From Cudoniella acicularis (lineage: Eukaryota; Ascomycota; Leotiomycetes; Helotiales; Helotiaceae): a DNA stretch of 27,615 bases. The notes under the pieces were generated by a model, which was not told where the DNA came from, searched no databases, and saw only the letters and a program-made list of their open reading frames with translations. The translations under genes and the position numbers were made by a program. The DNA is taken from the NCBI GenBank assembly GCA_013054445.1, contig JAAMPI010000713.1, positions 1 through 27,615 of the forward strand. The letters are read 5' to 3'. Shown in pieces: positions 8,861 to 19,009 of this stretch; position 1 is the stretch's first letter, and each line of letters opens with the position of its first letter.

Positions 8861-9487
8861 ATGGAGAATCTGTTTCGCTCTGCGCGCCTAGTCTACCGTG
8901 CTGTAGAAGATACTCCTGAAGATGAAGCATTCATCCACGCGGTTCAATCGGACATTGTAGCAATGGCCAATTCCGATTCTGGCCTCTTGAAGCCATTATC
9001 AAAGAAAGAAAGTCAAGCACACAAGGACTATGTGGCCAACAAAACACTCCTGGGTGTCATCATTTGTCTTAAGCCGACCGAGTGGACCACTGAGACGCCA
9101 AAACCCATAGGTACTATCTACCTCACTGCCTCGAAACCTGGAGACGAGCACCATCGCAACAGTAATATCAGCATCGATATTGTCGCGCCATATCAACGAA
9201 CGGGCTATGGCAGTGAGGCGATTGAGTGGGCTTTAGATTGGGGTTTCCGGATTGCAGGTTTGCATCGGATCGGGATTGAGGCATTCTCGTATAATCAGGG
9301 CGCCAGGGAGTTGTATGAGCGCTTGGGATTCGTATATGAAGGTAGCAAGAGGGAGTTGCTGTGGCATAATGGAGGCTGGCACGATTATTTGTCCTTTTCG
9401 ATGCTCGAGCGAGAGTGGAAGGCGAGGCACGAAGGGAAGTCGGCTTTGGATAACAAGAGTAACAAGAGCAACAAGAGCAAGGAATAA
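8861..9487 (+). CDS. GNAT-family N-acetyltransferase (RimJ/RimL-like)
   Basis: This intronless gene of 208 residues probably transfers an acetyl group from acetyl-CoA to an amine or a protein N-terminus; the substrate is unknown. It begins with the RimJ/RimL-type SARLVYRAVEDTPEDEAF strand and helix. ISIDIVAPYQRTGYGSEAIEWALDWGF (about residues 107-133) is the acetyl-CoA pyrophosphate-binding motif A with the Q-R-x-x-G-x-G core. GLHRIGIEAFSYNQGARELYERLGF is motif B, with the Asn and Tyr typical of the family. The ATG at 8861 is the first ATG in frame. The C-terminal tail contains three Asn-Lys-Ser triplets encoded by a 9-bp repeat and probably is disordered. It lies beside the RiPP locus, but nothing in the sequence ties it to that pathway. 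Confidence 0.88.
   Translation: MENLFRSARLVYRAVEDTPEDEAFIHAVQSDIVAMANSDSGLLKPLSKKESQAHKDYVANKTLLGVIICLKPTEWTTETPKPIGTIYLTASKPGDEHHRNSNISIDIVAPYQRTGYGSEAIEWALDWGFRIAGLHRIGIEAFSYNQGARELYERLGFVYEGSKRELLWHNGGWHDYLSFSMLEREWKARHEGKSALDNKSNKSNKSKE
9452..9478 (+). repeat. 9-bp coding microrepeat aacaagagc x3
   Basis: Three copies (the first with t as last base) encode Asn-Lys-Ser three times at the C-terminus of the acetyltransferase. Tail length probably varies between strains. Confidence 0.9.
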
Positions 9488-9770
9488 TGGTTGCCAGAGC
9501 TGAGAGTAGATTCGCCGTCTGTGAGGGGTTTGTGTGTATCTTTACCGGCGGAGGGACAAGAGCATCGTGGTCCTGATGAGATGAAAGAGAACTGCAGGTC
9601 GGCGACGCGTTCCCAAGCTCTGATCGAGGGAACGGGCACGTGACGCGAATGCTGACTCAAATCAATCCTGGGCCTCCAGCTCGCACGACCTCCAAGGTTC
9701 CTAGGTAGCTTGAAAAAACAATACACTGAATGGAAAGCATCTGAGCATTACTGGCCCCTCGAAATTCTAC

Positions 9771-9806
9771 CTGCACTACCTGCACTACCTGCACTACCTG
9801 CAACAC
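9771..9806 (+). repeat. 9-bp tandem repeat ctgcactac
   Basis: Three perfect copies and a fourth with two mismatches lie about 230-260 bases upstream of the CoA-transferase start. They are outside any gene I can support. The array could be neutral or a spacer in the promoter. Confidence 0.85.
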
Positions 9807-9905
9807 CTGTATGGCTCCTGCTAAACTTCCAGGCTTGGACGAACCAGTGTTCACCCCGCAATGCATCTGCTGCCGCACTTCACCGCCTGTGGATGGCCAT
9901 CTTCC

Positions 9906-9912
9906 GTGGGGC
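9906..9912 (+). promoter_or_regulatory. GTGGGGC site, CoA-transferase promoter
   Basis: An exact GTGGGGC lies 121 bases upstream of the CoA-transferase ATG, in the longer context ccgtggggca that recurs identically in the dioxygenase promoter. It matches the site predicted for the cluster's own C2H2 factor and also fits the general CreA consensus SYGGRG. Confidence 0.55.
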
Positions 9913-10033
9913 ACATCTCTGTGGGACGCGCATCTGCAGCTCCAAATATGGAGCGTTGCAGCAGTGATGGCTTCACGAATTCGAGGTCCCCGGGGCACCC
10001 AGATACTTCAATACCAAAAGCTTGCTTTCCAAA

Positions 10034-11849
10034 ATGAAAGGTCTTCGTACGTTACAGGTCGGTCGCCGACAGTTCTCCTCGTCGAGTGCGAGAAGACAGA
10101 TCAATAAGATTTGCGCGTCTGCCCAAGATGCCATCAAAGATATGCAGAGCAGCACGACTCTGCTAGTTGGTGGTTTTGGCTTCAGTGGTGTTCCGAACTC
10201 GCTCATCAATGCCCTAAGGGATAGGACTGATCTGAAAGACTTCACTGTAGTGTCCAACAATGCCGGCATGCCGGGGGTTGGATTGGGTAAGCTATTCATT
10301 AGATGTGTTAGTTTTATTGGTTAACTTTGTGTTTATAGGTCAAATGTTGGAGACCAGACAAATCAGTAAAATGATAGCCTCTTTCATAGGGGAAAACAAG
10401 GCATTTGAGAAAATGTATCTCTCGGGAGAGTTGGCTCTAGAACTCACTCCCCAAGGCACAATGGCTGAAAAATGTGCCGCTGGAGCTGCCGGTGTGCCTG
10501 CATTCTACACGCCAGCAGCTTATGGGACAATTGGTACGTAAATATTCTTCTAACCCGAGAATTTTCACAAGCTGTTTCCGTGCTGACTTCCAATTGCAGT
10601 ACAAACTGGCGAGCTTCCTGTCCGATACCACCCTGATGGAACCGTTGCAGTCATGTCGAAGCCGAAAGAAACACGAATCTTCAATAATAAACCTTACGTG
10701 ATGGAAGAATCTATTTTTGCAGATTACGCCTTCGTTAAAGTACATAAAGCCGATAGAATGGGCAATTGTCAATTCCGCAAAGCGCAGAATAATTTCAACG
10801 AAGCTATGGGAAAGAATGCAAAAGTCACATTGGTTGAAGCGGACTACATTGTAGATGTGGGAGATATTGAACCGGAAAACGTCCATTTACAGGGAATTTA
10901 TGTCAGCAAAGTCATACAAAGTACAGAAGAAAAGAAGATCGAGAAAACCACATTCAGGAAGACCCCCGAGGAACTGAAGGAGGCTGGTATGTTCGGAGAA
11001 ATTAGGGGCTAGGGAATAACATGCTAACGGTTCACAGTTGGAGCTGCTTCAACAAGTCGAGAAAGAATTATCAAACGAGCGGCAAAAGAATTCAAAGATG
11101 GTATGCATGTCAATCTTGGTATTGGCATGCCTCTTGCAGCGCCTGCATTTGTCGAACCAGGAATTGAGGTAATTTTGCAATCCGAAAACGGCATTCTCGG
11201 AATGGGACCTTATCCAAGTCCTGGAGAAGAAGATCCGGATCTGATTAATCCTGGAAAGGAAACTGTCACACTAAAAATAGGAGCATCATTGTTCGGAAGT
11301 CACGAGAGCTTCGGAATGATCAGAGCTGGTCGGATAGACCTTACCATGTTAGGCGCCCTACAGGTTGGGATGTATGGAGGTAAGGACTTCTTTTGCGGTC
11401 AGAGAATGCTTAAACTGACCCTTTTACAGACCTTGCAAATTTCATGCTACCAGGAAAGGTTAAAGGCATAGGAGGTGCGATGGATCTCGTTGCGAATCCC
11501 GAAAAGACCAAAGTCGTGGTCACAATGGTAATTTAGACCCACAAAACACTCAAAATTTACTGACGACTATTCTAGGATCATGTTGACAAGAAAGGGAACC
11601 CAAAAATCCTCAAGCGTAAGTCCACCGAATTTGTTTTGGAGGGTTCTAACAATTCTAGAATGCACATTTCCTCTGACCGGACAACGATGTGTATCTCGGA
11701 TCATTACGGAGTTGGCTGTTTTCGACATTGACTTCACCGAAGGCTTGACATTAATTGAACTTGCTGAAGGCGTCACAGTTGACGAAGTTCAAGCCAAGAC
11801 GGAAGCACCATTTATTGTCTCATCGGAACTCAAAACAATGCCTGTTTAA
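10034..11849 (+). CDS. succinyl-CoA:3-ketoacid (3-oxoadipate) CoA-transferase
   Basis: The enzyme moves CoA from succinyl-CoA to a 3-ketoacid. Here the partner is probably 3-oxoadipate, given the maleylacetate reductase and thiolase alongside. Seven exons (10034-10286, 10339-10533, 10600-10986, 11038-11379, 11430-11527, 11576-11615, 11659-11849) give 501 residues, the normal length of a fused alpha/beta SCOT. The N-terminus ([20 protein letters not shown]) is basic and Ser-rich, a likely mitochondrial presequence. The alpha half has [16 protein letters not shown] and the beta half has [12 protein letters not shown] with catalytic Glu at about 327, [12 protein letters not shown], and near the end [24 protein letters not shown]. 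All introns are 43-66 nt GT-AG. It converges on the thiolase with only 56 bases between stop codons. AATAAA at 11863-11868 may be its polyadenylation signal. Ketone-body use of acetoacetate is the alternative substrate role. Confidence 0.93.
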
Positions 11850-11905
11850 TTTATATATTTGGAATAAATTATTAAAATTCAAGTTCTGCAAGGCAAATTT
11901 GCATT

Positions 11906-13318
11906 TTATTCTCGAATAAACAATGAAGCAACACCAATTCCCGTACTATTATTTACGGTCAGCAGTGTACCGGAATAAGCTGAGTTCGAAAATACATACC
12001 TGGCACACATGCTGACAACTCCCACCTCTTTGTCTGTTCTCTTTAATTCTGCCATCAAAGTAGCCACCTGTCTCGCACCTGTAGCTCCCGTTGGATGCCC
12101 TAACGCGATCGCACCTCCGTTTGGATTTACCTTCTCGATGTCCAAACCCAACTCCCTCACACAAACAAGTGCTTGGCTTGCAAATGCCTCATTTAGTTCA
12201 AAGATGTCGATATCTGAAACTTCAAAGCCGAAACGAGAGAGTAAGGCTGGAATAGCATAGATGGGCGAGATTCCCATAAGTGATGGCTCACAGCCGGAAA
12301 CTTGAGTTCCGAGAAAACGACCAAGTGGCTTTAGATTGTGGGCATCTGCCCATGAACGTCGAGCTAGAATTGTTGCAGAAGCTCCGTCTGAAATTTGGGA
12401 CCTGCTTATTGTGAGCTGTGCACTTTTCGTGTCGAGTCCGCAGACCCGTCAATCTTACAACGGTGGAAAGGACAATCTTAACGTACGAATTTCCAGCTGT
12501 ACTACCTCCATCTTGCTTAAATGCAGGCTTCAGCTTCTCGAGCTTCTCCAAAGTCAATCCTTCTCTGATTCCATCATCTGCATCTACTACGCTTCTCTCT
12601 ACTTCACCTGTTTCCTCATTTTTTGTCCCAATTTCGACGGGAACGGTCTCGCCCTTAAAATAACCCTTTTCCCTCGCGTTCCCAGCTCTGCGATGGCTTT
12701 CTAACGCAAATTCATCTTGCTCTTTCCTACCAATGCCATATTTTTCAGCAACATTTTCTGAGGTTATTCCCATTGGCATCAAGCAATCTTGAGCATCTTG
12801 TATCCCACTCTCTTTTAATCGAGGTGAAACATCTTGTGGAATACCTCGTGATGGTGCATAATTCCTCGACATGCTTTCCACACCTCCACCCAATCCCACA
12901 TCGATTTGTCCTGCCATTATCGAATGAGATATATGGGTTATGGCTTGTAAGGACGAAGAGCATTGTCGATTGACCGTGTGGAAAGTTGTGCTGACAGGAA
13001 AACCGCTATGGTTCAGTGCCATACGCCCTGTTTTTGCAAAGCCGAGCTCTGGGAGGACAGTGCCGATAAGGACATCGTTTACATCTTGTGTTTCAATCCT
13101 GGCCCGTTGGACAGCTGCTCGCATTATCTACGAAAGGAAAATTAGCAAAATAACGAGAATTGAGGGGAAGGGAAAGGATTACCTACGGGACCAAGAATGT
13201 CTTCTGGGTATGCATTGCGGAAAGAACCTTTGAAAGCACGCGTTACTGGACTCCGAACTGCGGAGAGGAGAACGATATCCGTTGGGAGTTTCTGCGTGAA
13301 CTTGCGAAGGGTCGCCAT
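11906..13318 (-). CDS. acetyl-CoA acyltransferase (thiolase), likely 3-oxoadipyl-CoA
   Basis: This thiolase cleaves a 3-ketoacyl-CoA with CoA. In this cluster the likely substrate is 3-oxoadipyl-CoA, giving succinyl-CoA and acetyl-CoA. Four exons (13318-13187, 13127-12487, 12401-12000, 11945-11906) with introns of 59, 85 and 54 nt give 404 residues, typical for thiolases. The active site is complete: nucleophile Cys at about 100 in NRQCSSSLQA, ELNEAFASQAL, His in GHPTGATGARQ, and the second Cys in SMCASTGIG, which is formed only across the last splice junction. The first intron donor is GTAGGT. I started at MATLRKF because residues before it in the same frame look unlike a leader. I see neither a PTS2 nor a C-terminal SKL, so location is open. 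It is divergent from maleylacetate reductase and convergent with the CoA-transferase. Confidence 0.93.
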
Positions 13319-13476
13319 ATTTCCAAACAAGTGATGAAAAGGCAGCTTGTGATGTTCAGTATCACAGAAGGACCAACAGGGTTGCCTTCCAGCTAAAGTC
13401 AATTAACGGTTCAAATATTGACACTCTATAAACGAAGTTATCGTCAATTGAAGCTGCTTGCATGCATAAATGCAGT

Positions 13477-13483
13477 GTGGGGC
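13477..13483 (+). promoter_or_regulatory. GTGGGGC site, left half of inverted pair
   Basis: An exact copy in gcagtgtggggcttcgg. It is 152 bases upstream of the maleylacetate reductase ATG and 158 bases upstream of the thiolase ATG. Confidence 0.55.
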
Positions 13484-13519
13484 TTCGGAGAACTCCCACT
13501 CTGGGACTTTACTGCATTT

Positions 13520-13526
13520 GCCCCAC
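13520..13526 (-). promoter_or_regulatory. GTGGGGC site, right half of inverted pair
   Basis: Seen as GCCCCAC on the plus strand in atttgccccaccaaac, 109 bases upstream of the maleylacetate reductase ATG. With its partner it forms a widely spaced inverted repeat. Confidence 0.55.
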
Positions 13527-13635
13527 CAAACGCTGGCCTACCGCAAGCACACATCATGACTGGCCAAAGCTATCAATCGATCATTCTCAAACATCGTGTA
13601 TATCCAAAAATACCGAAACAATTGTTGTATTCATC

Positions 13636-15293
13636 ATGTCTTTTCCAGCCACTTCACGCGGCGGCAATGTGGACAGCTCGCTCTCAGGCTCATACCAAGC
13701 GTCGCCTGTTAAATCTATGATATACGGCCGAGGTTCGCCCATTCTCACCATTTCATCCTAAATATTTTCCAGCTCAAAATATGACGTTGAGTTACTAATT
13801 AGGAGAAAACTAGGAACATCTAAAAATCTGGCAAATATAATAGCTACCCTTGGGGCATCTCGCGCCTTCATTATAACTGGACAATCCCTCAGCACCAAAA
13901 CACCCGTCATAAAAGACATAGAAAAATCACTTGGAAATTCCCACGTTGGAACCTTCAACAAAATAGCTCAGCACGCGTTTGTTGCCTCCCCTCCCCTATT
14001 GTCTTTCCAAACTCCTCACTGACCCATTATTTATCCAGACCAATATTAGCCATCCGCGAAGCCAAAAATCTGGTCAGAGAAACCAGAGCAGATGTCTTGA
14101 TCTCAATAGGAGGAGGTTCCCCCATCGACAGCGCAAAAGCAATTGCGTATCAGATTTTCGTGGAAACGAGGATATGGATTCCCACGGTTGCTGTTCCTAC
14201 CACGTTAAGTGTTGCGGAGACGACTCAGAATGCGGGGTTTACGAATGAGGAGAAGAAAAAGATTGCTGTTAGTCATCCCGAGCTTGTACCTAAAGGTATG
14301 TTGTTTACTCGCTTGTGTTTTTTTTGTTGTTTTGAAGAGGAAAAGGGGTGAGGGAAAGGGGCGAGGAAGTCACGGGGCAGGGAAGTCACGAGCTAATTGA
14401 AGGGTGTAACAGTGGTAGTTTATGACGGTGACCTTGCCGTGTACACACCCACCAATCTATGGTCAAGCACCGGCGTGAGTTCCGCTCCCATTCTCAATTT
14501 CTCTTTCAACATCAATTAACACCACCATCAGATCCGCGCCCTAGACCACGCAATCGAACTCCTCTACCACCCCCTCGCCTCAGAAATCCCCACAAAACGC
14601 CTAGCCCTAACCGCCATCTCAGACCTCTTCACCTACCTCCCTCTCTCCCTCTCCTCACCCACCGACGCCTCCATCCGGCAAAAACTCTTCCTCGCAGCCT
14701 ACGCTTCCCTCTTCCCCTTCCTCTACACGGGAGGTGTAGGATTATCACACTCAATAGGCCACGCCTTGGGAGCAACGTATAACATTCCTCATGGCATTAC
14801 GAGTTGTTTGACGTTAGCGCCGGTTTTGGAGTTGAAGGCGAGAACGAAACCCGAGGAGGCGGAGCAGATTAGGAGGGTGCTTAAGTATATTGGGGTTGAG
14901 GAGACGGGGGATCTGAGGGTTGATGCAGAGAGGGTGAGTAAGGAAGTTGGGGGGTTGGTGGAGCGGTTGGGGCATAGGAGTACGTTGGCGCAGGTAGGTT
15001 TTCATCTCTCTTGTTCGAATTCATTGAGATGGGTTGAGTTTGGGGTTGGGAATGTATGCTGATGAGTTGGGTACAGTATAATGTACCACCAGGAGAAGAG
15101 GTCAACATCGCCTTGCATGCTCTAGTAAAAGGCAGGGAACACCCAGATTTTAAAAATGGTAAGCCATTTTCCTTTCTTTTTGCACCTCTTCTCTCTCTTC
15201 CACCCCACCCTCTCATCAAGTTTATACTAACTCTTTCCAGTGGTCGACATCGTGCACGCCCTCTACGGACGGGAAGAAAAAAGCGTCATGTAA
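13636..15293 (+). CDS. maleylacetate reductase (iron-containing ADH family)
   Basis: The enzyme reduces maleylacetate to 3-oxoadipate with NAD(P)H, linking ring-cleavage products to the 3-oxoadipate pathway. Seven exons (13636-13732, 13814-13976, 14039-14295, 14413-14474, 14532-14993, 15077-15158, 15241-15293) give 391 residues, the usual 350-400. Family marks: ISIGGGSPIDSAKAIAYQ for cofactor binding, VAVPTTLSVAETTQNAGFT, YTPTNLWSSTGIRALDHAIE, and the metal-site region GLSHSIGHALGATYNIPHG with its three histidines. The first junction is not obvious: the exon breaks inside MIYGRG, and an 81-nt intron with a GTTCGC donor restores the frame. The third intron is long (117 nt). Other iron-containing alcohol dehydrogenases are possible, but the T-T-L-S-V-A-E-T-T block and the neighbours favour maleylacetate reductase. 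Confidence 0.92.
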
Positions 15294-16006
15294 TGTGATG
15301 CGTGGAGCTCATCTCGGTAAAGCCCCTATTTTAACAAAAGATAATCAGCAGAAGATTGAGATTTACACTTTGTGTTTATTATATATTTTTAATGTTAAAT
15401 TGCGTGTTGAGATAAATGTATTATCGCTCTTTTACCTTTGGAAGAAGAAATTAGAATTCTTTCTTGAGGATCTTTGCGTGGGATTGCTTTACCGCTATTG
15501 TATTGTGGCAGTGCTAAAAGCCGCTTCAAAAGACTTCAGAATAGTCAAATAACTAATAAATTTCAAGATCATCTAAATAAGGAAAATCGATAATAAGATA
15601 AAATAGATTAAATTCTAGTTTTTGTTTCATCGTCTCAAAGTAAATTACTCCTCATTCTCTGAAGTGTTAAGGGCAGGTATATAGCCGAAAAGGCAAAAAA
15701 CATTTAAAGTCCTTGTAAAATAAAACAAGACATATTTTATTGCATTTACCTTATATACTACCAATCCTCCTATAAACTATAATTTAATCCTAACCTCTCT
15801 CAACACATATAAAAGAAGAGAATCATTCCCACGTGACATCCACTCATACCACTTACAACTATCCGGCCCCCAAAAGGCGGAAAAGCCCCGCACACACACC
15901 TGCCACCACCATAAACTCACACCAACTAAAAACTCAAACCCAAAACTCAGGTACCCGTCTCTCCTCCCCTCTCTTTCCATCCCACCCATGTCCCCCTCTA
16001 ACACCA

Positions 16007-16013
16007 GCCCCAC
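16007..16013 (-). promoter_or_regulatory. GTGGGGC site 1, cycloisomerase promoter
   Basis: Present as GCCCCAC in ccagccccacaatac, 542 bases upstream of the chosen start codon. The distance is large, but the transcription start is unknown. Confidence 0.4.
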
Positions 16014-16116
16014 AATACATTAATTTTCCAGAGTACTCGTACAGCACTCAAATAAAAGCGGGAGCGGGGTACATGTACCTACCCCTCTCCTTCCTCACCC
16101 TTGCCAGAAGCAAAAA

Positions 16117-16123
16117 GCCCCAC
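16117..16123 (-). promoter_or_regulatory. GTGGGGC site 2, cycloisomerase promoter
   Basis: Present as GCCCCAC in aaaagccccacattc, 432 bases upstream of the chosen start codon and in the same orientation as site 1. Confidence 0.45.
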
Positions 16124-16555
16124 ATTCACGACCTGAAGCTTCCCGGTCTCGGAAGTACCTGCACGTCGCGTGCTTGGAAGAATCTCTTGTGCGACCTCAA
16201 TTTTTGGATGTAGATGGTTACTTGGATGAATTGTAGATAGATGGGAAAACAGTGCTTGTGATCGTGGTCATCTATCTGTCTTTGTTTATATTGCATTTGC
16301 ATTTGCATATATTTAGATTTCTATTGCAATTTAGAAGGAGAGTTTGGGTTTCTTTATCTTTTTTGGATTTGAATTCGAGAAATTAGAAGAGTGAGAAGGT
16401 GGATTCGATTGAGTTTGAGAGGATCTTGAGATAGGTACAAAGTACAAGATACGGCGAGTAAGTACCTTCCAGCATAAAAAGAGAGGGGAGTGACTTCTAA
16501 CTACATTCTCAGGAGAAAGTCACTCGACCAACTATCCTATCGAAAGGAAAGGAAA

Positions 16556-18454
16556 ATGCAACGCATTTCTTCCCCTCTCTTTCGCCACTCATTATCTCAA
16601 ACCAAAACCGGAGTTCGCATCATTCCATTTCCAAGTCGGACACAGAAACCGCTACCTTTCTTCTCCAACAACTGCATAACTACACGAACCCTCAGCTGCC
16701 GTTCATTCTCGAACACCACAACAACAAGCACGAGAGGAAACAAATTGGGTGGTCAATTTTCAACAAGAGCATCAGCAGCAAAAAAACCTGGGGGAAGTAC
16801 GGTGCAAACACAAAAAAGAACCATGAATTCCTCCTCTTTTTCCGTCTCAGCGATCGACTCAAGGATTTTCCGCTCACTATTTGGGACGGATGAGATTCGT
16901 GATGTTTGTTTTTCTTTTCCTTTACCCTTTTTTCCCATCTCAAATCCCGTTCCCTTCCCTTTTTTAAAGTTTAAGAGGAAAGGAAAAGAGAGAGACAAAG
17001 AGAGGGAAAAAAAAGCTAATTAATAAACCAAAAACAAAAAGGTCTTCTCAGACACAACCTACCTCTCCCACTGCATCTCCACCGAGTTAGCACTCGCGCG
17101 CGCCCAAAGCACCTGCGGCGTTATTCCCCCTCACATCGGTGCCGACATGACAACAGCGCTTTCACACCTCGTTACTTCACCTCTTACTCCCGCCTCTACC
17201 TCCAATGCCAATGCCAATGGCACCCATAATGGATCCACAACCACCTCCAACAACATCACCGAAACCACAAACCCGAAGCTAGATTTGGATGTAGCCAAAC
17301 TATCCCACGAAACGGAAATAGTAGGCTACCCAATCCTCCCCCTCGTCACCCAACTCGTCACAATCTGCACTTCCACTTCTGCCCACCCAACCGAAACCCC
17401 AAAATATATCCACTGGGGTGCCACCACGCAGGATATAATGGACACCGCCTCCGTCTTACAAATCCAACGTGGTCTCGCCATCGTTTCTCGCCTTTTAAAT
17501 TCCACTTGTGCGAGTTTAGAGAAGTTGGCGGAAAAGCACAGAGATACACCTATGGCGGGACGAACGCATCTACAGCATGCCCTGCCAGTGACGTTTGGGT
17601 ATAAGTGTGCTGTGTGGCTGAGCAGTTTGCAAAGGCATCAGGAGAGGTTGGAGCAGTTGAAGCTGAGGGCGTTGCAGGTGCAGTATGGTGGTGCGGCGGG
17701 GACACTCGCAAGTCTTGGTTCTACTTCTGCAGGATTAGATGTCCGCGCTGAATTGGCGAGGGAATTGGGGTTGCAGAATCCGAGCATAACATGGCACGTT
17801 TCCCGCGACGGGGTAGCAGAGACCGTTAATCTCCTCGCTCTGATCGGTGGTTCATTGGGGAAAATAGCTTTGGATCTGATAATCATGTCCTCGAATGAGT
17901 TTTCCGAGGTCTCGGAGCCGTTTGTGCCGCATCGAGGTGCTTCGAGTACCATGCCGCAGAAACGGAATCCGATTTCGAGTGAGGTGATACTGGCGGCGTC
18001 CAAGATATTGAGGGCTAATGCCGGGTTGGTGTTGGATGGTATGGTGAGTGATTTTGAAAGGGCAAGTGGGCCGTGGCATCTAGAGTGGGTTGCTGTACCG
18101 GAAAGTTTTGTCATTTGTGTGGGTGCTTTACATCAGGCGGATTTTGCGCTCAGTGGGTTGGTGGTACATGAGGAGCAGATGAAGAAGAATTTATATAGTA
18201 CAAGGGGTTTGATTGTGGGTGAGGCGGTGATGATGGGTTTGGCGCCGCATTTGGGCAGGGGTAATGCTCATGATGTTGTTTATGAGGCTTGTAAGGAGGC
18301 GATTGAAGGAGAGAGAAGCCTGGTGGATGTTTTGTTGGAGAAGAAGGATGTGGTTGAAGCGTTAGGAGAGGAAGAGTTGAGGAGTTTGTGTGATCCGGTG
18401 AATTACATGGGTGCGGCAGGGAGAATGGTTGATGATGTTTTGGGAAGGAATTAG
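16556..18454 (+). CDS. 3-carboxy-cis,cis-muconate cycloisomerase-like enzyme
   Basis: This belongs to the fumarase/aspartase/adenylosuccinate-lyase superfamily, in the branch of bacterial PcaB, which lactonises 3-carboxy-cis,cis-muconate in protocatechuate breakdown. Two exons (16556-16903, 17042-18454) with a 138-nt intron give 586 residues, against about 450 for bacterial PcaB. The extra length is an N-terminal extension of about 90 residues, rich in Arg, Ser and Thr and lacking acids (MQRISSPLFRHSLSQ...), probably a mitochondrial presequence, plus a low-complexity Asn/Thr/Ser insert at about residues 162-192. The core shows SAIDSRIFRSLFGTDEIRD, YIHWGATTQDIMDTA, MAGRTHLQHALPVTFG and the superfamily signature SSTMPQKRNP at about 417. 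A second in-frame ATG at 16823 would give a cytosolic form starting just before the core. A related lyase with another substrate is possible. Confidence 0.85.
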
Positions 18455-19009
18455 GGGAATGAAAACACTAAAAATAGAACACACCTAAACCTATACTTCA
18501 ATACTTGCAACAAAACGGAAGACTTAAAGTGACTAACAATTTTGTCAGCAAACTCCCACAAAGCATCAGACCATATCACGTCCCATTAGATAACAGCAGT
18601 AACAAGGCTCCACACAACTCACATGTTTATTTCCCTCTCGGCACCAGACCCGGCACCACCTCCCCTCCTTTCCCGTCTCTTACCCAAAATGTAGACACAA
18701 GTAAACGAGCAAAGAACCAGAAACCCTCCCAACGGCAAACGCCGGATTCCCGGACACGCCTCCCGTCCTCCCGTGGGGCAACCCGTTCCACAGAACCATC
18801 GCCTCTCACCATCCTCCCAACCCCACAATCGATCCTTTAGCCGCCCCACCATCCATAGCATCATATCGATTCATTTTGGAACCATTAATAGAAAGGCCGA
18901 AATACAATACATACCGCGTCCAATCCCAATTCAATTCTTCCTCAAAAAAGTGCTGAATTGCTCGGTGTTCTATTCAACAAGAACCTTCACACGAAAAGAG
19001 AGTGACGAG
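18455..19009. promoter_or_regulatory. upstream region of the dioxygenase-like gene
   Basis: This 555-base gap between two co-oriented cluster genes holds one GTGGGGC copy at 18773-18779 and no additional gene that I can support. The open frame at 18505-18840 is proline-rich noise. Confidence 0.5.
18773..18779 (+). promoter_or_regulatory. GTGGGGC site, dioxygenase promoter
   Basis: An exact copy inside ccgtggggca, the same ten bases as in the CoA-transferase promoter, 230 bases upstream of the dioxygenase ATG. Confidence 0.55.

Larger units (their letters stand above)
9488..10033. promoter_or_regulatory. upstream region of the CoA-transferase gene
   Basis: This holds the promoter of the SCOT-type gene. 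It contains a 9-bp tandem repeat (ctgcactac, 9771-9806, three exact copies and one imperfect), a CACGTG E-box-like hexamer near 9637, and one GTGGGGC copy. No additional gene is visible. Confidence 0.5.
13319..13635. promoter_or_regulatory. divergent promoter, thiolase and maleylacetate reductase
   Basis: These 317 bases separate two head-to-head genes of the same pathway, so one control region can drive both. It contains two GTGGGGC sites in opposite orientation, 36 bases apart (13477-13483 and 13520-13526), the only inverted pair in the window. Confidence 0.65.
15294..16555. promoter_or_regulatory. long upstream region of the cycloisomerase gene
   Basis: This 1.26-kb gap holds no gene I can support; 15540-15790 is AT-rich. 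Nearer the cycloisomerase there are two GTGGGGC copies (minus orientation) and a related GCGGGG at 16064-16069. The stretch after 16200 probably contains the 5' leader. Confidence 0.5.

Noticed and set aside
9906..9912. GTGGGGC sites as simple CreA carbon-repression sites
   Set aside because: Not fully rejected. They fit SYGGRG, but conservation of the seventh base C and the match to the local factor's predicted site made a pathway-specific role the better first hypothesis.
14459..14782. Pro/Arg-rich 107-codon open frame on the plus strand
   Set aside because: It is an out-of-frame reading of maleylacetate reductase exon 5, where the reductase frame gives clear family motifs.
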